Below are positions 26,545 to 34,387 of a stretch of DNA of 64,000 bases, piece after piece. Origin of the DNA: Neorhizobium sp. JUb45. GTDB lineage: Bacteria; Pseudomonadota; Alphaproteobacteria; Rhizobiales; Rhizobiaceae. The notes beneath the pieces are model-generated. The model ran no database searches and was not told the DNA's origin. It saw only the letters and a program-made list of their open reading frames with translations. The stretch's first letter is position 1; every line of letters begins with the position of its first letter. The position numbers were made by a program, and so were the translations under genes. The DNA is taken from contig NZ_SLYW01000001.1 in NCBI RefSeq assembly GCF_004343585.1, positions 682,001-746,000 of the forward strand, written 5' to 3'.

Positions 26545-27594
26545 ATGCACTGGTACGATTTCCTGAAGCGGCTTGTCACATTGCGTGGCAAGGCGCCGAG
26601 CGATACGCAGGCGCTCCAGGATGCTGACGATGATCGTCTGATTGTCTTTCTGCGAGCGCAGGACGATCCTTTGCAGTTTGCATCAATCGAAAGAGAAATC
26701 CGCAATGGTTTTCATCTGTTCCACTGGATGGATGGCAGCCGACATCATGGTGATCGTCGTGAGGCCGGATCTGTGTCGCTGGCCAGGCGTCCCGAACTGG
26801 CCAATGCGTTCATCTTTCACGGCGACGGGCGTGTCCGCGAGGTGGCGCTCAAGGTGCTGGATGGTGCGATTACCCTGCCTGTGGTCTTTTACGGGCTTGT
26901 GTCGCGCCTCAATGACTGGTCACCAGAGGTCCGGGCCGCCGCCAGGCAGACATTCGCGCGCTGTTTTGACAAGACGTCCATAGAGGTTTTGCTTCCGGCT
27001 GTGTGGGTCTTGCTGATCAATTCGAGGCACTGGCTTCGTTGGGCCGGTACAAACGATTTTCGCGAAGCAGTTATGGAGCGTCGCGATCTTGTTGAGGCAT
27101 TGGTGAACCGCCTGGTATCGGAAAAACGCAGCAAAGCGGGCGGTGTTTTCGGGATCGTTTGCCAGAGCCGGCATGTCGATCCGCTTTTGCCCTTTCTTGC
27201 CGTGCATGCAAGCCAACCGCATATCAGGGCCATTGCCGTGAACTATCTGAGTGCCGCTTACGTGCGTTTTCCGTTGGGGACGTGGTCGCGGCAATGGGTG
27301 GACAAGTCTGCCGGCATGTTCCGGATGGTCCCCGACATGGGCGAACGGTCTGTCGGCGGCTATGATGTGAGTTCGGTCGTCGCGTGTGCCCTCGGTGACC
27401 GTGCCAATGCGGTTCGCAAGGAAGCCCTTGATGCAGTGATCCGGCATCGCCGGGATCCGGGTTTCCAGCCGTTGATTGTCAGATGTCTCAAAGAGCTCTC
27501 TGGCGACCCGAAGCCGAGCATCCAGTTTCGCCTGGAATATCTGCAGAGGATGCTGGCGGAAGAAACTCAACAGGGCCTTGGTACGGACGGATGA
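26545..27594 (+). CDS. Hypothetical helical-repeat (HEAT-like) protein
   Basis: A 349-residue soluble protein without signal peptide. Segments such as RVREVALKVLDGAITLPVVF, WSPEVRAAARQTFARCF, HIRAIAVNYLSAAYVRFPLG and NAVRKEALDAVIRHRRDPGF look like successive HEAT-type helix pairs, in which a charged position follows a proline or small residue. No enzyme motif is seen. AAGGA seven bases before ATG 26545 fixes the start. Codon choice is less G/C-biased than its neighbours by eye (for example many GAT, TTT and GTT), which may mean later acquisition. It is convergent with the alpha/beta hydrolase. Function unknown. Confidence 0.55.
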   Translation: MHWYDFLKRLVTLRGKAPSDTQALQDADDDRLIVFLRAQDDPLQFASIEREIRNGFHLFHWMDGSRHHGDRREAGSVSLARRPELANAFIFHGDGRVREVALKVLDGAITLPVVFYGLVSRLNDWSPEVRAAARQTFARCFDKTSIEVLLPAVWVLLINSRHWLRWAGTNDFREAVMERRDLVEALVNRLVSEKRSKAGGVFGIVCQSRHVDPLLPFLAVHASQPHIRAIAVNYLSAAYVRFPLGTWSRQWVDKSAGMFRMVPDMGERSVGGYDVSSVVACALGDRANAVRKEALDAVIRHRRDPGFQPLIVRCLKELSGDPKPSIQFRLEYLQRMLAEETQQGLGTDG

Positions 27595-27608
27595 AACCGC
27601 CGCCTGGG

Positions 27609-28304
27609 CTATTTTCGCTGCCGCTCCCCCAGCCACCCATTCACGACCTCTGCCAGCCTTTCCGGTTCTTCCAGCGGTATCATGTGACCGGTCCCTTCGA
27701 TCACCGCAAAAGCCGAGCCGGAAACTCCCTCATGCAGTTCAAGCGCTTCCTCGCGTGATCGCAGCCGGTCCTCATCACCCGAGATGACCAGCGTCGGGCA
27801 GGTGATCATCTGCAGCTCTTGACGCTCGTCGCGACGTTCGAGCAGCGATTGCCGCCGGAACACTGGTCCGCCGAGGCGCTGGCCCATTTCCTGGATGCGG
27901 CTGATGAGATCGCTGCGGCCGGTATTGTCGGGATGAAGCGAGGAGGCGACGGCGGCGGTGCTCAAGCCGCGAAAGGTGACGCCGTCCGGCTGGCTGAAAA
28001 GTGCCTGCTTGCGCTTGGCCTGCACCTCGCTATCGCCGCGTGCCGAAGTGGCGATCAGGATAAGGGCTTCCACCCGTTCCGGTGCCTGCCGGAAAATCTC
28101 GCGGGCGATATAGCCGCCCATCGAAAAGCCGATCAGGGTGAATGTCTGTGGCGCGTCCCGGAGAATGTGGCCGGCCATTTCCGCGAGTGTATCGCCCTCG
28201 GTCGCCACGGCGTGGACGACGGGTCCCCATTGCGCCAGCGCCGGTTCGACGTCGCGCCAGAGATCGGCATCGAGCATGAAACCGGGGATCAGCAGCAGGG
28301 GCAT
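27609..28304 (-). CDS. Alpha/beta-hydrolase
   Basis: A 231-residue alpha/beta-fold hydrolase. It starts MPLLLIPGFMLDADLWRDVE (oxyanion HG-type strand). The nucleophile elbow is GFSMGG (Ser in LIGFSMGGYIA). The acid is probably Asp in VISGDEDRL, and the His is in GTGHMIPLEEPERLAEVV. The cap is short. The set fits the esterase/lipase-like group that includes BioH-like and pimeloyl-ester-type enzymes, but the substrate is unknown. Cytoplasmic, no signal peptide. It is divergent from the four-helix membrane protein at 28429. Confidence 0.85.
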   Translation of the reverse strand: MPLLLIPGFMLDADLWRDVEPALAQWGPVVHAVATEGDTLAEMAGHILRDAPQTFTLIGFSMGGYIAREIFRQAPERVEALILIATSARGDSEVQAKRKQALFSQPDGVTFRGLSTAAVASSLHPDNTGRSDLISRIQEMGQRLGGPVFRRQSLLERRDERQELQMITCPTLVISGDEDRLRSREEALELHEGVSGSAFAVIEGTGHMIPLEEPERLAEVVNGWLGERQRK

Positions 28305-28428
28305 ATGGTGTTTCCTTGGGTGTTGCGCGGCAGTATTGTGTGTATTTCGAAAATGTATAGATTTTTATATCTCGACTTATAAGCCCGTTATAGGTCTCCT
28401 GATACCTCCTGCGCCAAAGGGGTGTGGT

Positions 28429-28866
28429 ATGAAAATCAGAGTATTTGTAATATTTGGAGCTTGCTATTCGGCGTTGCTTGCAGTGCTCGCCGGCACGGGC
28501 AATATTCTTTCGCAGGTGGTCGACTGGAATCCGACTGCGGATGGAATCGATAATCTTCTCGGATTGCTTTTCTTTGTTGTTGCCATCCTGCTTTCGATGA
28601 GCCGGCAGGCGCATGCGGTGCTCGGGGGAGCACCGGATCCGGTGACATTCCGGTGTGTCCTGTCGCAGAACCGTTCGGTCCTGCTTATCGGCATGGTCAT
28701 CATCACAACGCTGGTCAACTTGGTCGTTTCCTTGCTGTCATCCTCCTACGCAACGGATGAGATGGTATGGCCATCGCCACTGCGGGCGGCGTTGCTGTCT
28801 GTCGTTTATGGCGTGCTTGCGCGGGTTATCATTGTCGAAAGCGTCGAGAGGATGCGGTACGCCTGA
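28429..28866 (+). CDS. Hypothetical four-helix membrane protein
   Basis: A 145-residue protein with about four hydrophobic helices: VFVIFGACYSALLAVLAGTG, DNLLGLLFFVVAILLSM, VLLIGMVIITTLVNLVVSLL and PLRAALLSVVYGVLARVIIV. AAAGGGG at 28416-28422 precedes ATG 28429. No family is recognised and no catalytic residues stand out. The region upstream (28330-28400) is strongly A/T-rich, with TATAGATTTTTATAT as a possible -10 zone. Base use differs somewhat from core neighbours, which may mark an accessory gene. Inner-membrane location is predicted. Confidence 0.5.
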   Translation: MKIRVFVIFGACYSALLAVLAGTGNILSQVVDWNPTADGIDNLLGLLFFVVAILLSMSRQAHAVLGGAPDPVTFRCVLSQNRSVLLIGMVIITTLVNLVVSLLSSSYATDEMVWPSPLRAALLSVVYGVLARVIIVESVERMRYA

Positions 28867-28875
28867 TGGAAATAG

Positions 28876-28900
28876 GGGCCGCGGAATTGCTGTCCGCGGC
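28876..28900. terminator. Hairpin between convergent genes
   Basis: GGCCGCGGA, a 7-base loop and TCCGCGGCC form a perfect 9-bp stem ten bases after the stop of the four-helix membrane protein and before the 3' end of the PBP1A gene. There is no T-run on either side, so termination is uncertain. Confidence 0.4.
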
Positions 28901-28934
28901 CTGAAGCGTCGGCTCGTGGACGACGACTGCGATC

Positions 28935-31220
28935 TTATGGTTTCACATCCAGCCGGATCGGCGTCACTTTTGCCGTCTGAGGGCGGGCAGGGGCGGTGTC
29001 GGAGACAGTGCCGGGAGCAGCGCCGGCGACAATCGGGCCGGCGCCCTTCAAGCCTTCCGCAATGCCGCGCAGCACGCGTGCCGTTTCAGCCGACAGTGTG
29101 CGCGGACGCACCAGTGCCGGCGCGATCGGTTCGCCGCCCTTGTGGCTGGCATCGGCGATGCTCGGGCCGGTGGCGTGGTTGCCATGCGGCAGCGGGTTCT
29201 CGATGCCGGGGATGGGACGCAACTCGATGCCCTGATGGGCGTAATCCATCAATTTCTTGAAGGTCATGGCCGGAAGCGCACCGCCGGTCATGTTGTTCAT
29301 CGAGGTGAAGTCGTCATTTCCGAACCAGACGGCGGTCGTGTAATTGCCGGTGAAGCCGATGAACCAGGCGTCGCGATAGCTCTGCGAGGTGCCGGTCTTG
29401 CCGCCGGTGACGACGCCGCCATCAAGGGCCGCGCGCCTTGCCGTGCCGATTACCGGGATTTGCGTGAGGATACGGTTCATCGACGAGGTCGCCTGTTCGG
29501 ACACCACGCGTTTCGCCGCCGGTTCGTCACGGTTGAAGTCGTAGAGAACTTCGCCTTCGTAATTGATCACCTGCTCGACGCCATGGCGGCGTGACTGCAT
29601 GCCACCGGCCGGCGTCACCGCATAGGCGGTTGCCTGATCCATGACGGTCACTTCCGAGGTGCCGAGCGGAATGGTCTTGTCGCGGCGCAGCGGTGTTTCC
29701 ACGCCCATCTTGATAGCGGTGTCGGCGATCAGGTCGGTGCCGAGTTCATCCTTGGCAAGGCGAACCGGCACGGTGTTGAGCGACTGTGCCATTGCCGTCA
29801 GCAGGCTGACCCTGCCTTTGTAGGATCGCGCATAGTTCTGTGGCGACCAGCCACGCCAGGTGATCGGTGCGTCGGAAATCATCGTTTCCGGCGTAAAACC
29901 GCGCTCCATGGCGGCGGTATAGGTGTAGAGCTTGAACGACGAGCCGGGCTGGCGCAGCGCCTTGGTGGCGCGGTTGAACTGGCTTTCGCCGTAATCACGA
30001 CCGCCGACCATGGCGCGCACGGCGCCGCCGTTTTCGATCATCACAAGCGCGCCCTGCTTGACGCGGTAGCTCTCGCCGAATTCGCGAAGGCCGGATTCCA
30101 TTGCCGCTTCCGCTGCCTGCTGCAGGCCGGTGTCGACGGTGGTGCGCACCACGACGGAGCGCTGATGGATTTTTCCCGTTGCCGCGAGCCGCTGCACTTC
30201 GTCAAACGCCCAGTCGAGGAAATAATCGGGGGCGGTCACTTCCGCTCGGTCGATGGCGGTTGCCGGGTTGCGGCGCGCGGCCACGACCTGGCCTTCGCTC
30301 ATCATGCCGCTCTGCACGAGATTGGTCAGCACTTCTGCGGCGCGCGCGCGGGCGGCCGGCAGGTTGACATGCGGTGCATATTTGGCCGGCGCCTTGAACA
30401 GGCCGGCCAGCATGGCGCTTTCGGCCAGATTGACCTCGGTGATGTTCTTGCCGAAATAGAATTGCGATGCAGCCGCTGCTCCGAATGTGCCGCCGCCCAT
30501 ATAGGCGCGGTCGAGATAGAGCGACAGGATTTCCTTCTTCGACAGGTTCACTTCCAGCCAGACCGACAGAAACGCTTCCTTGATCTTGCGTTCGATCGAG
30601 CGTTCGTTGGTCAGAAACAGGTTTTTTGCCAGCTGCTGCGTCAGCGTCGAGCCACCCTGCACGACACCGCCCGCCTTGGCATTTTCGCTCATGGCGCGGC
30701 CAAGGCCGATGAAATCGATGCCGTAATGGTCGAAGAAACGCCGGTCTTCGGTGGCCAGCACCGCCTTGATCAGGTGATCCGGCAATTCGTCGACGGGCAC
30801 TGAATCCTCATGGATGATGCCGCGATGGCCGACCACGTTGCCGTAGCGATCGAGGAAGGTGACGGCGAAATCGCCGCGGTTGCGCCAGTCTTCCTTGGTT
30901 TCCTCGAAGGCGGGCAGGGCAAGCGTCAGAAGCACGACCGCGCCGGCGGTGCCAAAGGTCATCGCTTCGCCGGCCAGTTCGAAACCGAGACGTTTCCAGC
31001 CGCGCACGCGAAAACGGCGGAAGAAGATGGTGATCTCCTCCCATGTCTCGGCCAGCTTGAAGCCGAGATTCCAGACGGTTGAATCGATCCAGCTGTCGAG
31101 TTTCAGGAAAAAATGACGTTTGCGCTGCGGACGAGCCTTTTCAGGTCCGTTACCCGGTGCCGTCTTGCGGCTCTCTTCGGAGCCATTTTCGTTGTGCACG
31201 CCGGCGCTCCCACGTCTCAT
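28935..31220 (-). CDS. Class A penicillin-binding protein (PBP1A family)
   Basis: A bifunctional peptidoglycan synthase of about 761 residues. A basic cytoplasmic part leads to one membrane helix (AMTFGTAGAVVLLTLALPAF). The glycosyltransferase GT51 domain has ATEDRRFFDHYGIDFIGLGR, GGSTLTQQLAKNLFL and RKIKEAFLSVWLE. The transpeptidase domain has SxxK in QPGSSFKLYTY, SxN in AQSLNTVPVRL and KTGT in GGKTGTSQSYRDAWFIG. The C-terminus is a disordered Pro/Ala tail. Start ATG 31220 is preferred over TTG 31259. It polymerises and crosslinks glycan strands at the inner membrane. Which of the several rhizobial PBP1 paralogues this is cannot be told. Confidence 0.92.
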   Translation of the reverse strand: MRRGSAGVHNENGSEESRKTAPGNGPEKARPQRKRHFFLKLDSWIDSTVWNLGFKLAETWEEITIFFRRFRVRGWKRLGFELAGEAMTFGTAGAVVLLTLALPAFEETKEDWRNRGDFAVTFLDRYGNVVGHRGIIHEDSVPVDELPDHLIKAVLATEDRRFFDHYGIDFIGLGRAMSENAKAGGVVQGGSTLTQQLAKNLFLTNERSIERKIKEAFLSVWLEVNLSKKEILSLYLDRAYMGGGTFGAAAASQFYFGKNITEVNLAESAMLAGLFKAPAKYAPHVNLPAARARAAEVLTNLVQSGMMSEGQVVAARRNPATAIDRAEVTAPDYFLDWAFDEVQRLAATGKIHQRSVVVRTTVDTGLQQAAEAAMESGLREFGESYRVKQGALVMIENGGAVRAMVGGRDYGESQFNRATKALRQPGSSFKLYTYTAAMERGFTPETMISDAPITWRGWSPQNYARSYKGRVSLLTAMAQSLNTVPVRLAKDELGTDLIADTAIKMGVETPLRRDKTIPLGTSEVTVMDQATAYAVTPAGGMQSRRHGVEQVINYEGEVLYDFNRDEPAAKRVVSEQATSSMNRILTQIPVIGTARRAALDGGVVTGGKTGTSQSYRDAWFIGFTGNYTTAVWFGNDDFTSMNNMTGGALPAMTFKKLMDYAHQGIELRPIPGIENPLPHGNHATGPSIADASHKGGEPIAPALVRPRTLSAETARVLRGIAEGLKGAGPIVAGAAPGTVSDTAPARPQTAKVTPIRLDVKP

Positions 31221-31384
31221 TTTCAACCGAGCCTTGACGCTTCCTTGCAGAAGGATCAAAAGCTGCCAGCATCTCCCTTAGGAAGCATTAGCTTATAAAA
31301 GGTTGACCGGCGAGATATGACGCGCCGCTGGTCTCGCTTTCGGGATAATTATTTGCGATCCGCGTTGCGAAAATAAAACAAATC

Positions 31385-31843
31385 ATGGTCGAACAATTCT
31401 GGAAGACGAAACAGCTGGAAGAGTTTTCGCCCGCCGAGTGGGAAAGCCTCTGCGACGGTTGCGGTCTCTGTTGTCTCAACAAGCTGGAGGACTGGGAAAC
31501 CGGCGCGGTGGCCTTCACCTCGGTTGCCTGTCGCCTGCTCGACGGTTCGACCTGTCGCTGTTCGGACTATCCCAACCGGCAGGCGACTGTGCCGGACTGT
31601 ATTCAGCTGACGCCGCAAGAGGTGCGCGACATTGGCTGGCTGCCGCCGACCTGCGGTTATCGCCTCGTGCGCGACGGCGAGGACCTCAAATGGTGGCATC
31701 CGCTGATCTCGGGCGATCCCGAAACGGTGCATATCGCCGGCATCTCGGCCAAGGATCGCACCGTCAGCGAGAAGGATGTCGATGTAGATGATTTCGAGGA
31801 TTATCTCGTCGACTGGCCGATGCATGTCGGTGAAAAGGCCTGA
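31385..31843 (+). CDS. YcgN-family cysteine-cluster protein (UPF0260)
   Basis: A 152-residue cytoplasmic protein. The N-terminal cluster [15 protein letters not shown] is the YkgJ/YcgN hallmark, followed by [17 protein letters not shown], a cysteine in [12 protein letters not shown] and PTCGYRLV. Eight conserved cysteines suggest a metal or Fe-S site. The C-terminal half ([20 protein letters not shown], then [10 protein letters not shown]) is typical of YcgN. The function of the family is not known. It is divergent from PBP1A with 164 bp between. Length matches the family's usual 145-155 residues. Confidence 0.88.
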   Translation: MVEQFWKTKQLEEFSPAEWESLCDGCGLCCLNKLEDWETGAVAFTSVACRLLDGSTCRCSDYPNRQATVPDCIQLTPQEVRDIGWLPPTCGYRLVRDGEDLKWWHPLISGDPETVHIAGISAKDRTVSEKDVDVDDFEDYLVDWPMHVGEKA

Positions 31844-31974
31844 AAATTGACAGTGCGCCGGTTGCCCCGTCGGAACATACGGATGTCTACGCCATTTTGC
31901 TGATGTACTGATAAGGTCTGCAGCGATACAACCGAAAGGCCAAGTTGGGTCCGATAGCGTATCGTGGGTGGGTG

Positions 31975-33081
31975 ATGAACGCTGAAAGCACATTGGCTGA
32001 CCGTCTTTACGAGGCGGCGATGATCCCCGAACTGTGGGGCGATGCCTGTACCGCGCTTGCGGATACGGTCGGATCATCGACGGCATCGATCTTCACCGTC
32101 GATACGATCGGCAAGCACCGTTATGTGACGACGCCCAATATCGCCGATGCCTTTGCCGGTTTCATCGAGAGCGAACATCGCTTCAACAATCTGCGGCCTA
32201 TCCGGGCGATGGAGCGGTATCCGTTCTCGTTTGCCCGCACCACGGACATTCTGTCGCCCGAAGAATATGCCAATGACGCGATCAACCGCGATTTCATCCA
32301 TCCGCACGGCATGGAATGGGAGGCGGGATATGCGTTTCAGGAACCGACCGGCCATATTGTCGTCATCACCCTGATGCGCGCCTTCGGGCTTGATCATTTT
32401 TCGCCGGAGCAGTTGCAGCATCTCAACCTGCTGAAGCCGGATATTTCCCGCGCCGCCTATATGGCGTCTCGCCTCGCCTTCAGGGAAGCGCGCTCGATGA
32501 CCGAGACGCTGTCGATGATCGGATTGCCGGCCGTGGTGATCGGCGATGCCGGTCAGGCGCTGGCGATGAACCCGGAACTGGAGGCGCTGTCGCCGCGCAT
32601 CCGCACGGCCGCGGGAAACCGGCTGGTGCTGGAAAGTGTGGGTGCACGCGTTCTGCTCGACGAGGCGATTGCCCGTTACCGCGCTCAGGCGGAACCGACG
32701 GTGCAATCGGTACCGATGCTGGGCGATGACGGTGTGCCGCCGTTGATCCTGCATCTCCTGCCCATCCGTCGTGCCGCCCGCGACATCTTTTCCCGCGCCA
32801 TGGCGGTTCTGGCCGTCACCGAAGTCGGGCAGGTGGGGCCGCCGGACATGCGCGTGCTCTGCGGCCTGTTCGACCTGACACCCGCCGAAGCCCGCGTCGC
32901 CCGCGGCATCGCCATGGCCCATACGCCGGAAATGGTGGCAGCCTCGCTCGGCGTTTCGGTGGAAACCGCGCGCTCGCACCTGAAACGCATCATGCACAAG
33001 ACCGGCACGACGCGGCAGGCCGAACTGGTGTTGCTGCTGTCCGGGCTGAATGCGCCGGGTAGCGGACCGGGCGGATTTTGA
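31975..33081 (+). CDS. LuxR-type transcriptional regulator
   Basis: A 368-residue protein. The C-terminal 65 residues hold a LuxR/GerE helix-turn-helix: LFDLTPAEARVARGIAMAHT, then MVAASLGVSVETARSHLKRI, then MHKTGTTRQAELV. The N-terminal 280 residues have no recognised autoinducer-binding pattern. They look PAS-like in the middle (MIGLPAVVIGDAGQALAMNP through LVLESVGARVLLDEA), as seen in many rhizobial solo LuxR regulators. The inducer and targets are unknown. The start at ATG 31975 is probable; the frame extends back to 31945. It converges with the toxin-like gene three bases away. Confidence 0.8.
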   Translation: MNAESTLADRLYEAAMIPELWGDACTALADTVGSSTASIFTVDTIGKHRYVTTPNIADAFAGFIESEHRFNNLRPIRAMERYPFSFARTTDILSPEEYANDAINRDFIHPHGMEWEAGYAFQEPTGHIVVITLMRAFGLDHFSPEQLQHLNLLKPDISRAAYMASRLAFREARSMTETLSMIGLPAVVIGDAGQALAMNPELEALSPRIRTAAGNRLVLESVGARVLLDEAIARYRAQAEPTVQSVPMLGDDGVPPLILHLLPIRRAARDIFSRAMAVLAVTEVGQVGPPDMRVLCGLFDLTPAEARVARGIAMAHTPEMVAASLGVSVETARSHLKRIMHKTGTTRQAELVLLLSGLNAPGSGPGGF

Positions 33082-33084
33082 GGA

Positions 33085-33906
33085 CTATCCGTCAGATGGT
33101 ACCTGCCAAGGGCCGGGTTGATCGGCAAATGCCGGCATGATCTCTGTCTGGATCGAGGCGCGTCTGATTTCGTAAGGCGCAGCTGTGTCTGCATGGACCT
33201 CGATCGGCCTGCCATCGGCATCGACCGCCAACAATCCGACAAGATCGATTGGGGCTATGCGGATATAGGCTTGCGCATTCTGTAAGGCGCGCTCAAGCTT
33301 TTCACGAATGGATGCCGGATCATAATCGGTTGGAAGCCCTTTTACCGACTGGTAGTCCTCGGAAGCGATGGACAGCCCTTTGTGGCGTATTTCGTCGATG
33401 ATCCGCACAGGCGAAAAATGCGGTGGTTTGCCCGCTGCGGCCATGATGATGGGGCCGAGCAGGCAGAAATTCTCCTCGATCAAAAGGAGATCGACATAAT
33501 CACGTGCCTTGCGGCGTGTGGAGGCAGCCAGCACTTTGTTGACGGCAAGATCGGCCTGATGCAGGCGGATGCCACATCCCGGATCGTCAACCAGCGGCAT
33601 GAAGCGCTGCCGCGCTTCGCTCATCCATTGTATCAGGGTCGCTTCACCATCGCGTCCGACTGAGGCTTCAACGCAGCCATATATGAAGACATCGATCGAT
33701 ACGTCGAAGCCGTGTCGTCGCAGGTTGTCGATATCTCTTGTGGCCACGGAACCGATTTCCTCGTCCGTATCTTGAAAAATATCGATGTCATCGGATTGTC
33801 GTGGCCAATCCCGATTGAGAACCACGCCGCCTGCCAGGTAGCTGGATGCCGAGCGGTTCTGCGCGAGGATCTCCATGATGGCCTTTTGAAGCGATGTGGG
33901 GGCCAT
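33085..33906 (-). CDS. AbiEii/AbiGii-type nucleotidyltransferase, putative toxin
   Basis: A 273-residue protein. Residues 22-45 (SYLAGGVVLNRDWPRQSDDI, then DIF) carry the nucleotidyltransferase pattern: Gly-Gly at 26-27 and Ser-Asp-Asp-Ile-Asp at 38-42, giving two metal-binding carboxylates. The helical segment DLAVNKVLAASTRRKARDYV fits the lysine-containing part of AbiEii/MNT-type toxins, in which K and RxxRDxxD are conserved. The C-terminal tail (VGLLAVDADGRPIEVHADTA) is of unknown role. Known AbiEii toxins add nucleotides to RNA and block growth; that activity is inferred. It starts one base after the stop of the upstream small gene, so the two are coupled. Confidence 0.72.
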   Translation of the reverse strand: MAPTSLQKAIMEILAQNRSASSYLAGGVVLNRDWPRQSDDIDIFQDTDEEIGSVATRDIDNLRRHGFDVSIDVFIYGCVEASVGRDGEATLIQWMSEARQRFMPLVDDPGCGIRLHQADLAVNKVLAASTRRKARDYVDLLLIEENFCLLGPIIMAAAGKPPHFSPVRIIDEIRHKGLSIASEDYQSVKGLPTDYDPASIREKLERALQNAQAYIRIAPIDLVGLLAVDADGRPIEVHADTAAPYEIRRASIQTEIMPAFADQPGPWQVPSDG

Positions 33907-33907
33907 A

Positions 33908-34243
33908 TCAGCTTTCCATCTCCGCAAGCAGACGACGACCGATGGCAAAGGCACGTGCATCCCCACGTTCCATCAATGCATTTGCGATAACCCTTGATCG
34001 ATCGTGGATGTCTGGCAATCGATCGAGGTCGATATTGTCGAGAATACGCAGGCTGTAGAGTTGCAGTGCCCGGTCCATCAGTTCCTGCAGTCGTTGTTTT
34101 TTCTGCCGGTGTCCCGCGCGCAAGGTAGCGGCGTTGTCCAGAATGTCCTGCCGTTTGTGCGATGGCACAAGGACTTCCACCCGGACGAGGTCTGCCGCGC
34201 CGCCGCTTACACGATATCGCTTGATCCTGTCGTGAATTGCCAT
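33908..34243 (-). CDS. Putative antitoxin / small DNA-binding partner of the AbiEii-type gene
   Basis: A 111-residue protein. After a basic start (IHDRIKRYRVSGGAADL) it has VRVEVLVPSHKRQDILDNAA and TLRAGHRQ, whose strand-helix-helix layout suits a ribbon-helix-helix DNA-binding fold. A helical, charged second half (DRSRVIANALMERGDARAFA) may hold the toxin-binding surface. The family is not recognised by name. ATG 34243 follows GAGGAAAAGG. It precedes the nucleotidyltransferase by one base, as antitoxins usually precede toxins, and a perfect 6-1-6 palindrome lies 30 bases upstream. Antitoxin role is inferred from position and size. Confidence 0.55.
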   Translation of the reverse strand: MAIHDRIKRYRVSGGAADLVRVEVLVPSHKRQDILDNAATLRAGHRQKKQRLQELMDRALQLYSLRILDNIDLDRLPDIHDRSRVIANALMERGDARAFAIGRRLLAEMES

Positions 34244-34272
34244 TGCCTTTTCCTCTGTGAAAAGTTTACCCG

Positions 34273-34285
34273 TATCCGGGATACG
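34273..34285. promoter_or_regulatory. Palindromic operator candidate of the toxin-antitoxin-like pair
   Basis: GTATCC-G-GGATAC is a perfect 6-1-6 inverted repeat located 30 bases upstream of the antitoxin-like start codon and within the expected promoter. Short perfect palindromes in this place are usual for autoregulated antitoxin genes. Binding is inferred. Confidence 0.5.
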
Positions 34286-34330
34286 CTGCAAGGTTCGACA
34301 ATCGGAGCAAATAATCCTACACCCACGCCC

Positions 34331-34361
34331 TTGACCTTCCCATGATGGGAAGGCCTACATG
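34331..34361 (+). promoter_or_regulatory. CueR/HmrR-type copper promoter of copA
   Basis: A MerR-family promoter: -35 TTGACC (34331-34336), a 19-base spacer and -10 TACATG (34356-34361). The spacer region contains the perfect 9-1-9 palindrome CCTTCCCATGATGGGAAGG (34335-34353). ACCTTCC...GGAAGG with a 19-bp spacer is the known CueR/HmrR operator. The regulator gene lies downstream in the same transcript, so it controls its own synthesis. Confidence 0.88.
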
Positions 34362-34387
34362 GTGCTGCGAAAGGATCCCGCTTCGCC

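Noticed and set aside
31900..31974. Possible lux box before the LuxR-type gene
   Set aside because: No 18-20-bp dyad of the lux-box type could be drawn; the regulator also lacks an obvious autoinducer-binding domain.
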